Assembly: GCA_002493835.1 (NCBI GenBank)
Contig: DLAA01000126.1
Span: 1 to 24,596, forward strand
DNA length: 24,596 nt
Reading direction: 5' to 3'
From: Lachnospiraceae bacterium UBA7060
GTDB taxonomy: Bacteria > Bacillota > Clostridia > Lachnospirales > Lachnospiraceae
Shown one piece after another: positions 7,457-15,357 of this stretch (position 1 is its first letter; every line of letters begins with the position of its first letter). The translations under genes and the position numbers were made by a program. The notes beneath the pieces are model-generated. The model searched no databases. It saw nothing but the letters and a program-made list of their open reading frames with translations, and was not told the origin of the DNA.

Positions 7457-8725
7457 TTATATGGAAATACGCAGAATAAACTGTCCATCCTCCGCCAAAA
7501 ATGTATATATACCGTCGTACTGTTCCACAATTGCACAAATACTGCGCACACCGATCCCATGACCAGACTTATTCGTGACAGGAATCCCTTTGACAAAAGT
7601 GACATCCTCACCGCAGGAATTAATAATCTGCAAAAAAAGCTTTTCCCTTCTGTCATAGACAGAGACTTCAATCACTCCTGCCCTTCCCCTTTTCCTTTGA
7701 TCTATGCAGGCATGCAGCGCATTCTCCAATGCGTTGGACAACAGCACACACAAATCCATTTCAGACATAGGAATAAGCCGGGGAATTCTTGCCTGAACCT
7801 GCATCAGAATTCCGTTTTCACGGGCTCTTCTTGCAAAAGTGGAGAATATCAAGTTTGCAGCTTCATTTTCACAGAATACCGTCACCTCATTTGCTTCAAT
7901 TTCCGAACAAATTCCCTGAATATATGCCAGGGCCTGCCCAAATTGTCCGTTTTCAATGCATGCAGAGAGATACTGCATATGATGACGCATATCATGACGG
8001 TAAATGCTTGTTTTTTCCTGAGACTCCCGCAGTGCAGCAATTTCACGGACAGCCTGCTCGATCTGCAGATTCAAAATGGCATGTGTCTGTTCGAGACGGC
8101 TGCGGCTTTGCTGCGCCTCAGACGTGTACGCCACAAAGAGCAAATATGCCACACTGCACACAAACGGCATAAATTCCACCGCAATCAATACACCATCCAA
8201 AAGCAGATTGGTGTAAATGCGCGTCAGATAATCAAAACCGTAATATAATGCCGGTACCAGACCAAACTGAAGCTGCATGGAAACCGGATAGTGGGAAATA
8301 GAGCGTACCGCCGGCGAAATAAACCGTATCAAAATCAGAAGAATCGGAAGCGTCATAACAAGTTCGGCAATATCCTGCATCACAGATCCGCCTGCAAATA
8401 CAGTCACTATCAACATTGCCAGCCAGCGCCGGATCTGACAGCACAGATAAGCGGTCAACACAGAAATCGTCGGCCATAGACACTTCCTGTTCAGAATACA
8501 AAGCAGCACCGCAAGAGGAATATGCGTAATTAGCGGATAGATCTCCTCGATGATATCCGCATCCACCCCAAAATAAACAATACCCTGAAATAGAAAAATC
8601 ACAGCAATACCGCCCAGCATGACGAGAGCTTTCTTCCTTGTCCAGAAAATATCACAAAATGCCGTCGATAAGATGATGCCAAAAACACCTACTGAGATGA
8701 GATTGATCAACGGAACGCTGTTCAT
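7457..8725 (-). CDS. AgrC-like GHKL sensor histidine kinase
   Basis: The 422-residue membrane kinase starts with about six hydrophobic segments over residues 1-200 and then a coiled-coil linker. The phosphoacceptor motif is IYRHDMRHHMQYL, with H244 the likely phosphorylated histidine. The C-terminal GHKL ATPase has an N-box LLSNALENALHAC (328-340) and a G-box NKSGHGIGVRSI (385-396). The HxMRHH-type box and compact ATPase domain (HATPase_c_5) are characteristic of AgrC/NatK-type kinases that signal to LytTR regulators. The start ATG overlaps the regulator's stop codon as ATGA, so translation is coupled. The signal is unknown. No agrB or agrD-like peptide genes are found in the window, so a peptide pheromone role is not supported locally. 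There is no obvious terminator after its stop, and transcripts could run into the SPFH operon. Confidence 0.88.
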   Translation of the reverse strand: MNSVPLINLISVGVFGIILSTAFCDIFWTRKKALVMLGGIAVIFLFQGIVYFGVDADIIEEIYPLITHIPLAVLLCILNRKCLWPTISVLTAYLCCQIRRWLAMLIVTVFAGGSVMQDIAELVMTLPILLILIRFISPAVRSISHYPVSMQLQFGLVPALYYGFDYLTRIYTNLLLDGVLIAVEFMPFVCSVAYLLFVAYTSEAQQSRSRLEQTHAILNLQIEQAVREIAALRESQEKTSIYRHDMRHHMQYLSACIENGQFGQALAYIQGICSEIEANEVTVFCENEAANLIFSTFARRARENGILMQVQARIPRLIPMSEMDLCVLLSNALENALHACIDQRKRGRAGVIEVSVYDRREKLFLQIINSCGEDVTFVKGIPVTNKSGHGIGVRSICAIVEQYDGIYTFLAEDGQFILRISI

Positions 8726-9459
8726 GATATAAATACCTGTTTTCTGTCAAACACGTATTCCAAATACAAATTCTTGATCTCGGAACACTTTCCATGCGGA
8801 ATAGGGATCTGTGCCAGATTCTCCATTGTAATTGCCTTGTGGGAAATCTTCTGAATATACTCCATATTAATCAAAAACGAACGGTGCGGACGCACGAAAT
8901 TCTCGTACTGTGACAGCTGCCCACACAATTTGCCTATGCTCCCGACGCCTTCCAGAACCTTGCCGTCTTCCATATAAAACATCAAAGCCCGGCCGATCAC
9001 TTCGCAGTATTCCAATCTGTCCAGATTAATCCGTATCACCCCGTTTTTACAGTGCATAATCAGACTTTGCTGCTGCTCCTTCTGGCATTTGGATACAAGA
9101 GAATTCATCAATTTAAAAAAATCCTCCCTCATAATCGGTTTCATCTGATAGAAATACGCGCCGACCGTGTAAGACTGCACTGCAAACTCGGTAGATGATG
9201 TCAAAAAAACAATCTTCACAACTCGATCATACTGGCGAATTTCTTTTGCGATATTGATTCCATTTTCATTTGGCAGAATAATATCCAGAAACAGGATATC
9301 ATAACGCATACCTTTCTCGACTTCAGCCAGCAATTCCAGGGAACTACAAAAAGCTGAACACTCAATCTCCTGATTGTGTTCTGCGCAATACTCGACAAGC
9401 ATATTTTTTAGTCCACTCAATACAGCCATGTCATCATCACAAAACGCTGCTTTTAACAT
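8722..9459 (-). CDS. AgrA/LytR-type response regulator (REC-LytTR)
   Basis: The 245-residue regulator begins at MLKAAFCDDD, where the family normally starts. An in-frame ATG at 9531 adds 24 residues that do not look like a receiver domain, but it has its own weak GGAG and cannot be excluded. REC domain: acidic pocket D8-D10, phosphoacceptor D59 in ILFLDIILPN, T88, K107 in QMKPI. The LytTR DNA-binding domain covers about 133-235, with the FVRPHRSFLINMEYI segment. It is expected to be phosphorylated by the adjacent GHKL kinase and to bind paired direct repeats. The two direct-repeat promoters in this window (SPFH operon and giant surface protein) are natural candidate targets. Its own upstream region contains strong palindromes shared with the divergent surface-protein gene. 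Confidence 0.86.
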   Translation of the reverse strand: MLKAAFCDDDMAVLSGLKNMLVEYCAEHNQEIECSAFCSSLELLAEVEKGMRYDILFLDIILPNENGINIAKEIRQYDRVVKIVFLTSSTEFAVQSYTVGAYFYQMKPIMREDFFKLMNSLVSKCQKEQQQSLIMHCKNGVIRINLDRLEYCEVIGRALMFYMEDGKVLEGVGSIGKLCGQLSQYENFVRPHRSFLINMEYIQKISHKAITMENLAQIPIPHGKCSEIKNLYLEYVFDRKQVFIS

Positions 9460-9496
9460 AAACCCATCTTGTCCTTTCTTTCTGAACGCAAAATCG

Positions 9497-9530
9497 TTAT
9501 ATTCATGGAATATAATGTCAATGCTTGACA
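9497..9530. promoter_or_regulatory. Tandem palindromes in the divergent promoter region
   Basis: A 19-bp perfect palindrome, TTATATTC-ATG-GAATATAA (9497-9515), abuts a second one, TGTCAA-TGC-TTGACA (9516-9530). The second provides a TTGACA -35-like box on both strands. They lie between the LytTR regulator gene (leftward) and the surface-protein gene (rightward), as expected for operators controlling divergent promoters. Confidence 0.45.
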
Positions 9531-9554
9531 TAATATCTCCATTTTAGATAAAAT
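9525..9554 (+). promoter_or_regulatory. Predicted sigma-A promoter for the plus-strand surface-protein gene
   Basis: TTGACA at 9525-9530 and TAAAAT at 9549-9554 are separated by 18 bp. Transcription would start near 9561, giving a leader of about 95 nt that includes the stem-loop at 9579-9624. The -35 box is one arm of the palindrome at 9516-9530. Confidence 0.55.
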
Positions 9555-9578
9555 TAATATATCAGACATTCACCTTCA

Positions 9579-9624
9579 AAACCATTCGCAGTGCGAAATG
9601 CCTCCAAAACTGCGCGAATGGTTT
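9579..9624 (+). promoter_or_regulatory. Leader stem-loop upstream of the surface-protein gene
   Basis: There is a perfect 11-bp inverted repeat, AAACCATTCGC (9579-9589) with GCGAATGGTTT (9614-9624), extended by AGT/ACT after a 2-nt bulge. It is in the predicted 5' leader, ends about 16 nt before the GGAG ribosome binding site and could act as an attenuator. Inside it, GCGAAATG and GCGAATGG also recur at a 21-bp period, weakly like the LytTR repeats elsewhere in the window. Confidence 0.45.
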
Positions 9625-9656
9625 CATTTATGAATAGTTATTGGAGAGATAAGTAT

Positions 9657-11684
9657 ATGCATATGAAAACACGACTAAGATTTGCAGCAATGCTTGCGGC
9701 AGTGTTTGTTCTATTCGACTGCTTTCCGGCAGCTGCTTCAATGACTGATGAAAGTATTTCCCTATCGGAAAATACGGTAAAAACGGTAAAAGCAGACCAA
9801 GCGACTTCCCCATCAGAAAATACTGTGATGGCTGAGAAAGAGACTTCCCCATCGGAAAATTCAGTGATAGCTGAGGAGGAAATCTCTCTGTCAGAAAATA
9901 CAGTAATGCCGACATCTGAAACAGTTCCAGATGAAGCGCCCGCATTCCAGGCCCGCATAGAGTTCCGACAGGGCTACAGTGTGATTGGCACCTTCAAAGA
10001 TTTTACGCCGGATATCATTCAAATCCAGACACTGTATTCATTGGATGAAAAGATCTGGGAGGTCTGCGCAAGCGGAGATTGGAATCTGTATAATCTGGGA
10101 ACCGATGACGAAGCTAAGTTAGATGATCTGCAAAACCAGCCCTGCCTTTTTAGCAACTACGAACCGCTGAAAAGCTACATAGCCGGGAAAATAGACTGCT
10201 TTTACTTAAAGTTACGCATCACCCAGCAAAATGGAAATTCGTATGAAACGCAATCCGCGGCCATTGAGCGCGGCGGTTTACAATCGATTCCGGAAGGGAC
10301 ACAGCGCAGAGCCACGTTTTCCTCCGCCATCGCCGTCACTGAATCGGCTCCTAATATCCCATACCGCCGCCGCAAATACGGCAGATATCAGCTCACCGTA
10401 TCCACAGATGCCACACCCGCAGAAATTTCTGCACTTTTGCCGAGTACACTTCCTGTTGAAATCCAGCTCGATCATGGACCAGATTTTATAGCGATAGGCA
10501 TTGTGGACTGCCCTGTCACATGGAAACCGCTGTCCCTCCCCCAGCTTACAGCCGGCGAAAGCATCACCATTTCGGACGCGGCCGAGGAAATTCTGGTTTC
10601 GGAAGGCACTCCCGTTTCCACACCGATTGGCACCTTTTTGCTGGATGAACCGTTAAGTCTGGACGCACCTCCATCCACGGACGAAGTCAGGCTGGTTCTG
10701 AATGTCATAGAAGACAGAAATCCCACAGGCGTTTTAAGGACTGGGAGGGATGGATTGGAAATGGCATTTCACAATAAACCCACAGGCGCTATATCTATCC
10801 GTGCATATATACTGACAGAAGGCAGCTCAAAATGGACGGAACTGTCCGGGCTCTCCCTGCTGGAAGAGTTCTGCCAGCCCTCCACCGCAGAAAGCGGCTA
10901 CGCGCTCATACTGCGCAATGACCAAGAACCTTATCAGTCTTATCTGGCCGCCATGAATGCAGGCGGGGATCCTCTCCCATTCTTTGTCGGTCTGAAAATC
11001 GAGGGCGGCATCTATGATGGCAGACAGCTTATCCTCGCATGGCCTGATATCTACAAGGAGCTTCCCGAACTGCCAAAAATCGACGGCGCCGGGGGAAATG
11101 AAGGCAATGCAGGAGCAGACAATAAAGAGGACAGCACGGAGAGCGGGCAGCGGCCAAACCTGCCCCAAACACCAGATGATAATTCGGAAGAGCAAAATCC
11201 GAATCCCCCTCAGACGACGGGAAATGACCAGAAAGAGCCAAAATCGAATGCTCTTCAGACACCGGACAACAACCCGAATGAGCAGAAAGCGAATCCTCAC
11301 CAGGCTTTAGACGACAATCGAGAAAAGCAAAAGACAAATCCTCCTCAGACACCAGATGAACATCAGGAAGAGATGCCGCCTGCTTCAAATAGCAGCTTGA
11401 AAACGCCAAAGGTCTCTGAGAGCGGACAACGCCCAAACCTGCCCCAGGCAGCACAGAATACAGCCCAGTCTCCTCTTGTGGCACAGGCTGCCCCTAATAC
11501 AAAAACAGAGGGAAGCGCTGTTATTTTATCTAATTTAGAGACAGACATGGAATACCATACAGAAGCCGAAAGCCGCATGCCGCTTCTTCTAATAGCAGCG
11601 GCTGTTGCAGCAGTCATCTGTATTGCCGCAGTTGTCCGCAAGACTGCAGGATCTAACTTGATTAGCCGATTATCAAAAAAGTAA
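9657..11684 (+). CDS. Repeat-containing membrane-anchored surface protein, function unknown
   Basis: I set the start at MHMKTRLRF, preceded by GGAGAGA about 10 nt upstream; an in-frame GTG at 9591 lies inside the leader hairpin. The product is 675 residues. It has a signal peptide (1 to about 28), then four S-[LP]-S-E-N-[TS]-V motifs (35-41, 51-57, 64-70, 77-83). A large unrecognised, probably beta-rich region covers about 88-490. Five 15-residue Pro/Gln/Asp/Asn-rich repeats span 501-575, bounded by two copies of ESGQRPNLPQ. A C-terminal membrane helix (about 642-660) is followed by a basic tail. Topology therefore suggests an exported domain on a flexible stalk, held by a C-terminal anchor. 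There is no LPXTG motif near the C-terminus. It is the only plus-strand gene and lies between two two-component systems, so it may be a target or accessory sensor of either, which is inference. Confidence 0.82.
   Translation: MHMKTRLRFAAMLAAVFVLFDCFPAAASMTDESISLSENTVKTVKADQATSPSENTVMAEKETSPSENSVIAEEEISLSENTVMPTSETVPDEAPAFQARIEFRQGYSVIGTFKDFTPDIIQIQTLYSLDEKIWEVCASGDWNLYNLGTDDEAKLDDLQNQPCLFSNYEPLKSYIAGKIDCFYLKLRITQQNGNSYETQSAAIERGGLQSIPEGTQRRATFSSAIAVTESAPNIPYRRRKYGRYQLTVSTDATPAEISALLPSTLPVEIQLDHGPDFIAIGIVDCPVTWKPLSLPQLTAGESITISDAAEEILVSEGTPVSTPIGTFLLDEPLSLDAPPSTDEVRLVLNVIEDRNPTGVLRTGRDGLEMAFHNKPTGAISIRAYILTEGSSKWTELSGLSLLEEFCQPSTAESGYALILRNDQEPYQSYLAAMNAGGDPLPFFVGLKIEGGIYDGRQLILAWPDIYKELPELPKIDGAGGNEGNAGADNKEDSTESGQRPNLPQTPDDNSEEQNPNPPQTTGNDQKEPKSNALQTPDNNPNEQKANPHQALDDNREKQKTNPPQTPDEHQEEMPPASNSSLKTPKVSESGQRPNLPQAAQNTAQSPLVAQAAPNTKTEGSAVILSNLETDMEYHTEAESRMPLLLIAAAVAAVICIAAVVRKTAGSNLISRLSKK
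9759..9905 (+). repeat. Four S-[LP]-SEN-[TS]-V coding repeats
   Basis: The heptapeptide motif occurs four times just after the signal peptide, at 16-, 13- and 13-residue steps. The codons for SEN-x-V differ little between copies while the intervening residues are acidic and variable. Similar S-x-N motifs follow signal peptides in other clostridial surface proteins. The giant protein here has one related VSGNDL. Confidence 0.75.
11157..11381 (+). repeat. Five tandem 45-bp (15-residue) coding repeats
   Basis: Consecutive 15-residue units begin NLPQTPDD, NPPQTTGN, NALQTPDN, NPHQALDD and NPPQTPDE, all exactly in register. DNA copies are diverged, so the repeat is old or under protein-level selection. 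The array is followed at about 11417 by a second copy of the ESGQRPNLPQ segment that precedes it. It probably forms an extended stalk. Confidence 0.8.
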
Positions 11685-11717
11685 GAATTACACAGCACAA
11701 TGAATTGCATCAGACTC

Positions 11718-11758
11718 AAACGGTTCAGAAACTGCTTACGCATATCTCTGAACCGTTT
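11718..11758. terminator. Bidirectional terminator between convergent genes
   Basis: A perfect 12-bp inverted repeat, AAACGGTTCAGA / TCTGAACCGTTT, with a 17-nt loop lies between the ends of the plus-strand surface-protein gene and the minus-strand kinase gene. A T-rich stretch follows on the plus strand. Confidence 0.75.
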
Positions 11759-11770
11759 CTTTGTCGTTTC

Positions 11771-13696
11771 TTATTTCGCCTGAGGAAATTCCATACTGAA
11801 TTTTGTACCTTCCCCCACAGTGGAATGCACCTCAATGGTTCCCCCCAATTCAGTCACAATGCCATGAACAATATACAGCCCTAAACCTGTCCCGGTATCT
11901 TTATTATTCTTACCCACATAAAAGCGTCGAAAGACAAGCGGAAGCTCCTCTTTAGGGATGCCACAGCCAGTGTCTTCCACAGTCATATAAATTTTATCTT
12001 TTCCGCTCTTTGCTGATACCGTGATACTCCCATTTTGCGGCGTCGCCTTAAGCGCATTGTAGATAAGATTCTCAAAAAGAATATTCAGCTTTTCCGGCTG
12101 TGCCAGCAGGAACGCATCCTGCTCGGGCGGCTCCACAATGAAATAAATTGACGAAACCTCAGCCTCTCCACAGTGAGCGGCATAAACTTCTGAGAGCACT
12201 TCCCTGACAGATACCCGGACCCTTTCCTCGTCAATCTTATCTACCGCATTAATCGTGGAGAGTCCCTGAAGACGCCTTGCCATCTCCCACTGCTTGGCCT
12301 GTGCCTGGTCAAGATAATTTTGCAGCTCCGTATCCACGCCCACACCGCTTTTGCGAATCGCCTCGATGAAAGACTGTGTGGCAAATACTGGTGCCTTTAA
12401 GTCATGCGCCATATCGGAAAAAAACGCTTTTCGCTCTTCCAAAAGCTGTGTTACTTCCTCCGTGCGCACCTTCACCTGTTCCTCCAGATGATTAGTCAAT
12501 ATATCGTTTTCCCTTATAATACGACGGCTGCGCGCTACCATCATGGCTCCAAACAAAAGCGACAGCAAAAGTCCGCACCACTCAAACTGCCAAAAAAACC
12601 GGATGGGTTCAAATCGATTGGAAAAGAAAAGATTGGCAAGCAGCCCAGCACCAAACACAGTACATCCAACTAATGTATAATGACTTTCCCAGCTTTGCGC
12701 CTTCACTCCCCGCGCGGAGAAAAAAGCAGCTGCGCAAAAAGTAACAACATAATAAAAATCTGTCAGCCTGCCATGAACAAAAACCGCCCAGGACAGTATT
12801 GGAATCAGCAGACTAAGTCCCACCAAAACAGCCGAAATCGTCAAAAGAAGCCGCCGCGCCCACCGCCACACCTTGTCACGGCCAGCTCCAGATGCCAGAA
12901 CCGTGAGCTGAACAACACAAAAGCACAGACAATACATAGCCAGACTCTGTACCAGAAACCAGTACTTTACGATGGAAACAGGAAGGAAATAGGATAACAA
13001 AAATACGAAATACCGCGCCATATACAGAGCATAGCTGCAGCACAGCACCCCAAACCAGCGGGCAAGCCTCCCCCCTGTCCGCCATAAAAATAGCGTAAAT
13101 ATCGAAAGCGCCAGCGGGATCAGAAATGCCAGCGCATAGGCGAACCCTTGGATACTGCTCACTTGAAAAAGCGTCTCCGGCAGACCCAGAGCAGGCGGAA
13201 AATACATCCCGCTGTAATATCCCCGCACGGACTTGGTCTCCACAGCCAGAATATGCTCACCTGCTGTCAACAAAAAAGTAATCCGTCCGCTTCCTGTTCC
13301 CTGATCAAGCTTTGTTCCATCCAGCAAAATCGTATATTCAGAATACAGCTGCGGGAAATCAATCGACACAATCCTATCCGTTCCATCATAGTTAAGCGTC
13401 AGCTGATAGTGCGCCTGCCCATGTGGAAAAACATCCAAATCCCTGCGCTGCAAATTAGAAAATTCCCCGATATAAGTCGGTTTATCTGTCACGCGCGCAT
13501 CCGTTAAAAGCCACCCATCAATAAGAAAAATAGGATTTCTTTGCTCCAAATCTGCCTCAACGAGACTGATCATCCCCGATTTCCCATATGGAGGCGGTGT
13601 GTGGTATTTGTTGTCTTCATAAAAAAGCAGCATAAAAAAGAATGTCATTACAGCCAGCACAAGCAATGGCTGCCGCCAGACTTTTCGCTGCTTCAT
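11771..13696 (-). CDS. 7TM-type sensor histidine kinase (HisKA/HATPase)
   Basis: I chose ATG at 13696 because AGGAGG lies 7 nt upstream; the in-frame GTG two codons earlier is too close to it. The product is 641 residues. It has an N-terminal membrane helix (about 9-25) and an extracytoplasmic domain (about 28-180) rich in beta-strand-like segments. About seven hydrophobic helices lie between 183 and 388, resembling 7TMR-DISM receptors, with a coiled-coil linker at 395-425. HisKA has the H-box FSDMAHDLKAPV (H431). HATPase_c has an N-box around N543/N547, G1 DTGCGIP (575-581) and G2 GTGLGL (602-607). All key catalytic residues are present. It lies 31 bp after the fused response-regulator gene and is its likely partner. 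The HisKA type normally pairs with OmpR-like regulators, which fits the second half of that regulator. The ligand is unknown. Confidence 0.88.
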   Translation of the reverse strand: MKQRKVWRQPLLVLAVMTFFFMLLFYEDNKYHTPPPYGKSGMISLVEADLEQRNPIFLIDGWLLTDARVTDKPTYIGEFSNLQRRDLDVFPHGQAHYQLTLNYDGTDRIVSIDFPQLYSEYTILLDGTKLDQGTGSGRITFLLTAGEHILAVETKSVRGYYSGMYFPPALGLPETLFQVSSIQGFAYALAFLIPLALSIFTLFLWRTGGRLARWFGVLCCSYALYMARYFVFLLSYFLPVSIVKYWFLVQSLAMYCLCFCVVQLTVLASGAGRDKVWRWARRLLLTISAVLVGLSLLIPILSWAVFVHGRLTDFYYVVTFCAAAFFSARGVKAQSWESHYTLVGCTVFGAGLLANLFFSNRFEPIRFFWQFEWCGLLLSLLFGAMMVARSRRIIRENDILTNHLEEQVKVRTEEVTQLLEERKAFFSDMAHDLKAPVFATQSFIEAIRKSGVGVDTELQNYLDQAQAKQWEMARRLQGLSTINAVDKIDEERVRVSVREVLSEVYAAHCGEAEVSSIYFIVEPPEQDAFLLAQPEKLNILFENLIYNALKATPQNGSITVSAKSGKDKIYMTVEDTGCGIPKEELPLVFRRFYVGKNNKDTGTGLGLYIVHGIVTELGGTIEVHSTVGEGTKFSMEFPQAK

Positions 13697-13727
13697 ATGC
13701 ACACCTCCTGTTTTTGCTTAATAGAAC

Positions 13728-15167
13728 CTACTGTTTTGCGGGCACAAATCGATAACCCTGCCCCCATACCGCCTCAATAAAATGATGTCCCTCCCAGGCC
13801 TTTTCCAGTTTCCGCCTAAGCCGTGACATATGCATCTGCACCGTCTGGCCGCCATCCCAAGGCTGGCCGCCCCATATCATGCCATAAATTTCCTCCGGTG
13901 TAAAAATATGCCCTGTGTTCTCCGAGAGGCGACTCAAAATATCAAACTCAATCGGTGTAAGAGACAGTTCCTTCTCGTCAATCAGCACCCTGCGCCTCGC
14001 CAAATCCAGAAGAAGAGGGCCAAAGTGCAGTTGTGTGCGCTCAGACTTTGTCAGCCGGATGTGAGTCTCCACCTTTGCCCAGAAGAGCTCTGCTGACGTG
14101 TCTTTCGTAATATAGTCTATTCCGCCTGCCGCAAATCCTTCCACCTGCTTATCTGATTCCGTAAGACAGCTTAAGAAAATGACCGGCGTATCCATTAACT
14201 CATGAAACCTTTCGCAGATGGAAAATCCATCCTCACCGGGAATCATCACATCCAACAGCACACAGTCGAAGGAGCTGTCCATCGCTAGCTGCAGCGCATC
14301 TGCCCCATTATCTGCCAGCTGCACAATACAGCCATGGCTTTGCAGAATATCTGCCCAGATTGTTCGGTCAGACAGGTCGTCGTCCACCAGCAGAATCCGC
14401 CAAGGGCCCTCAGGGCGCTCCGGCTTCTCGACACGGGATGTAGAATCCTCTCTTCCAATCTGCTGCGAATAATGCATCCAGGCATCTTGAACCACACTGT
14501 GCCGTTTACGCGATACCGGGACGCTATGCCCGTTTTTCATCGTAATGCTGTTCATATTGACAGCCTGCATATAATTTAGATTGACAAGATAGGAGCGATG
14601 TGTCTTCATAAACTCCGGTCTTGACAACAGTTTCTCCTCAAACTCCGCCAAAGTGGCAGTCGCCTCTCGGACAGTGCCCTCCGATAAATAAAAGAACACT
14701 GTTTTATTGATAACCTCCACATATACAAGCCGCTTATAAGAAATTCGAACAACCCCGTCCTTGCTCTTCAACACAAAGCCCTGCTCTGTCTGCGCAGACA
14801 ATTCTCCCTTTATCCTGTCCAGCATCGCAAAAAATGAATCCGCATCTATCGGTTTCAACAGATAGTGATATGCCCCCACATTATAGCTCTCTACTGCAAA
14901 CTCTGGAGATGCAGATACAAAGACGATTTTAACATTCTTGTCCTGTTCTCTCAATTCCCGTGCTGCCTGTATTCCACTGGATCCCGGCATCAGAACATCC
15001 AACAGAACAAGATCATACTTCCCGCTTTTTAGTTCACACAAAAAATCAGTACTGTTCGTATAATAATTGCAATCAATGGGCTCTTCCCTGCTTATCTGGT
15101 ATTCTGTAATCAGTTTCCCGATACGGGAAACCTCCCGCTCATCATCATCACAGACTGCTATCCGCAT
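13728..15167 (-). CDS. Fused dual response regulator REC-LytTR-REC-winged helix
   Basis: One uninterrupted 479-codon frame encodes two complete regulators. The first half is AgrA/LytR-like. Its REC has D7-D9, phosphoacceptor D57 in LVLLDVLMP, S85 and K105. Its LytTR domain spans about 130-233, with FMKTHRSYLVNLNYM. A charged linker (about 236-255) leads to an OmpR/PhoB-like half. Its REC has D262-D264, D306 in CVLLDVMIP, S333 and K355. Its winged helix (about 380-476) has LTPIEFDILSRL, TVQMHMSRLRRKLE and the closing WGQGYRF. Both receivers keep every catalytic residue, so neither looks degenerate. The usual family lengths are about 240 and 230 residues, so the sum matches a head-to-tail fusion. 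The start is preceded by a GGGGGATG-type site. It is followed by the HisKA kinase. It may integrate signals from two kinases or bind two operator types. A frameshift artefact is unlikely because the linker is continuous. Confidence 0.9.
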   Translation of the reverse strand: MRIAVCDDDEREVSRIGKLITEYQISREEPIDCNYYTNSTDFLCELKSGKYDLVLLDVLMPGSSGIQAARELREQDKNVKIVFVSASPEFAVESYNVGAYHYLLKPIDADSFFAMLDRIKGELSAQTEQGFVLKSKDGVVRISYKRLVYVEVINKTVFFYLSEGTVREATATLAEFEEKLLSRPEFMKTHRSYLVNLNYMQAVNMNSITMKNGHSVPVSRKRHSVVQDAWMHYSQQIGREDSTSRVEKPERPEGPWRILLVDDDLSDRTIWADILQSHGCIVQLADNGADALQLAMDSSFDCVLLDVMIPGEDGFSICERFHELMDTPVIFLSCLTESDKQVEGFAAGGIDYITKDTSAELFWAKVETHIRLTKSERTQLHFGPLLLDLARRRVLIDEKELSLTPIEFDILSRLSENTGHIFTPEEIYGMIWGGQPWDGGQTVQMHMSRLRRKLEKAWEGHHFIEAVWGQGYRFVPAKQ

Positions 15168-15220
15168 GGTTCATCCCCCACACATATTTTTAATGATAAA
15201 AGGTGTAGCTTGACAAATTA

Positions 15221-15249
15221 ATGATACCACTGTCCGCAATCACAATCAA
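15221..15249 (-). promoter_or_regulatory. Predicted sigma-A promoter of the fused-regulator operon
   Basis: On the minus strand, TTGATT (15249-15244) and TATCAT (15226-15221) are separated by 17 bp. The start point would be near 15214, about 47 nt before the start codon. Confidence 0.5.
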
Positions 15250-15283
15250 ATTGAATATTATGACACCATACCCAGCCGCAGGC

Positions 15284-15319
15284 AGACAAAACCGGCCTTT
15301 CATCTGGCCGGTTTTGTCT
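15284..15319. terminator. Strong terminator after the giant surface-protein gene
   Basis: A perfect 14-bp inverted repeat has its core ACCGGCC/GGCCGGT and an 8-nt loop. The stem carries A4 and T4 runs at its base. It is 38 bp after the stop of the giant gene and 35 bp upstream of the next operon's predicted promoter. Confidence 0.85.
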
Positions 15320-15357
15320 CCCCATATGTAAAATATACTTTCTCACACAAATGATTA

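Noticed and set aside
7409..8248. 279-codon plus-strand open frame
   Set aside because: It lies opposite the GHKL kinase, whose H-, N- and G-boxes are all intact. The plus frame is Cys/His-rich with no recognisable pattern and no good ribosome binding site.
9593..9621. Third LytTR-type direct-repeat promoter before the plus-strand surface gene
   Set aside because: GCGAAATG/GCGAATGG have the 21-bp period, but the matching -10 position would fall on the start codon, and the sequence is better explained as a stem-loop.
7225..9657. Search for agrB/agrD-like pheromone genes next to the AgrAC-like pair
   Set aside because: No small peptide or AgrB-like membrane protease frame is present on either side, so a quorum-sensing cassette cannot be claimed.
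11157..11171. LPQTP as a sortase (LPXTG) motif in the plus-strand surface protein
   Set aside because: Gly is replaced by Pro, and the motif lies about 140 residues before the membrane helix and is part of a repeat unit.
11157..11381. 45-bp tandem repeats as a CRISPR array
   Set aside because: The repeats are contiguous, in frame, diverged and lack unique spacers; they encode a protein stalk.
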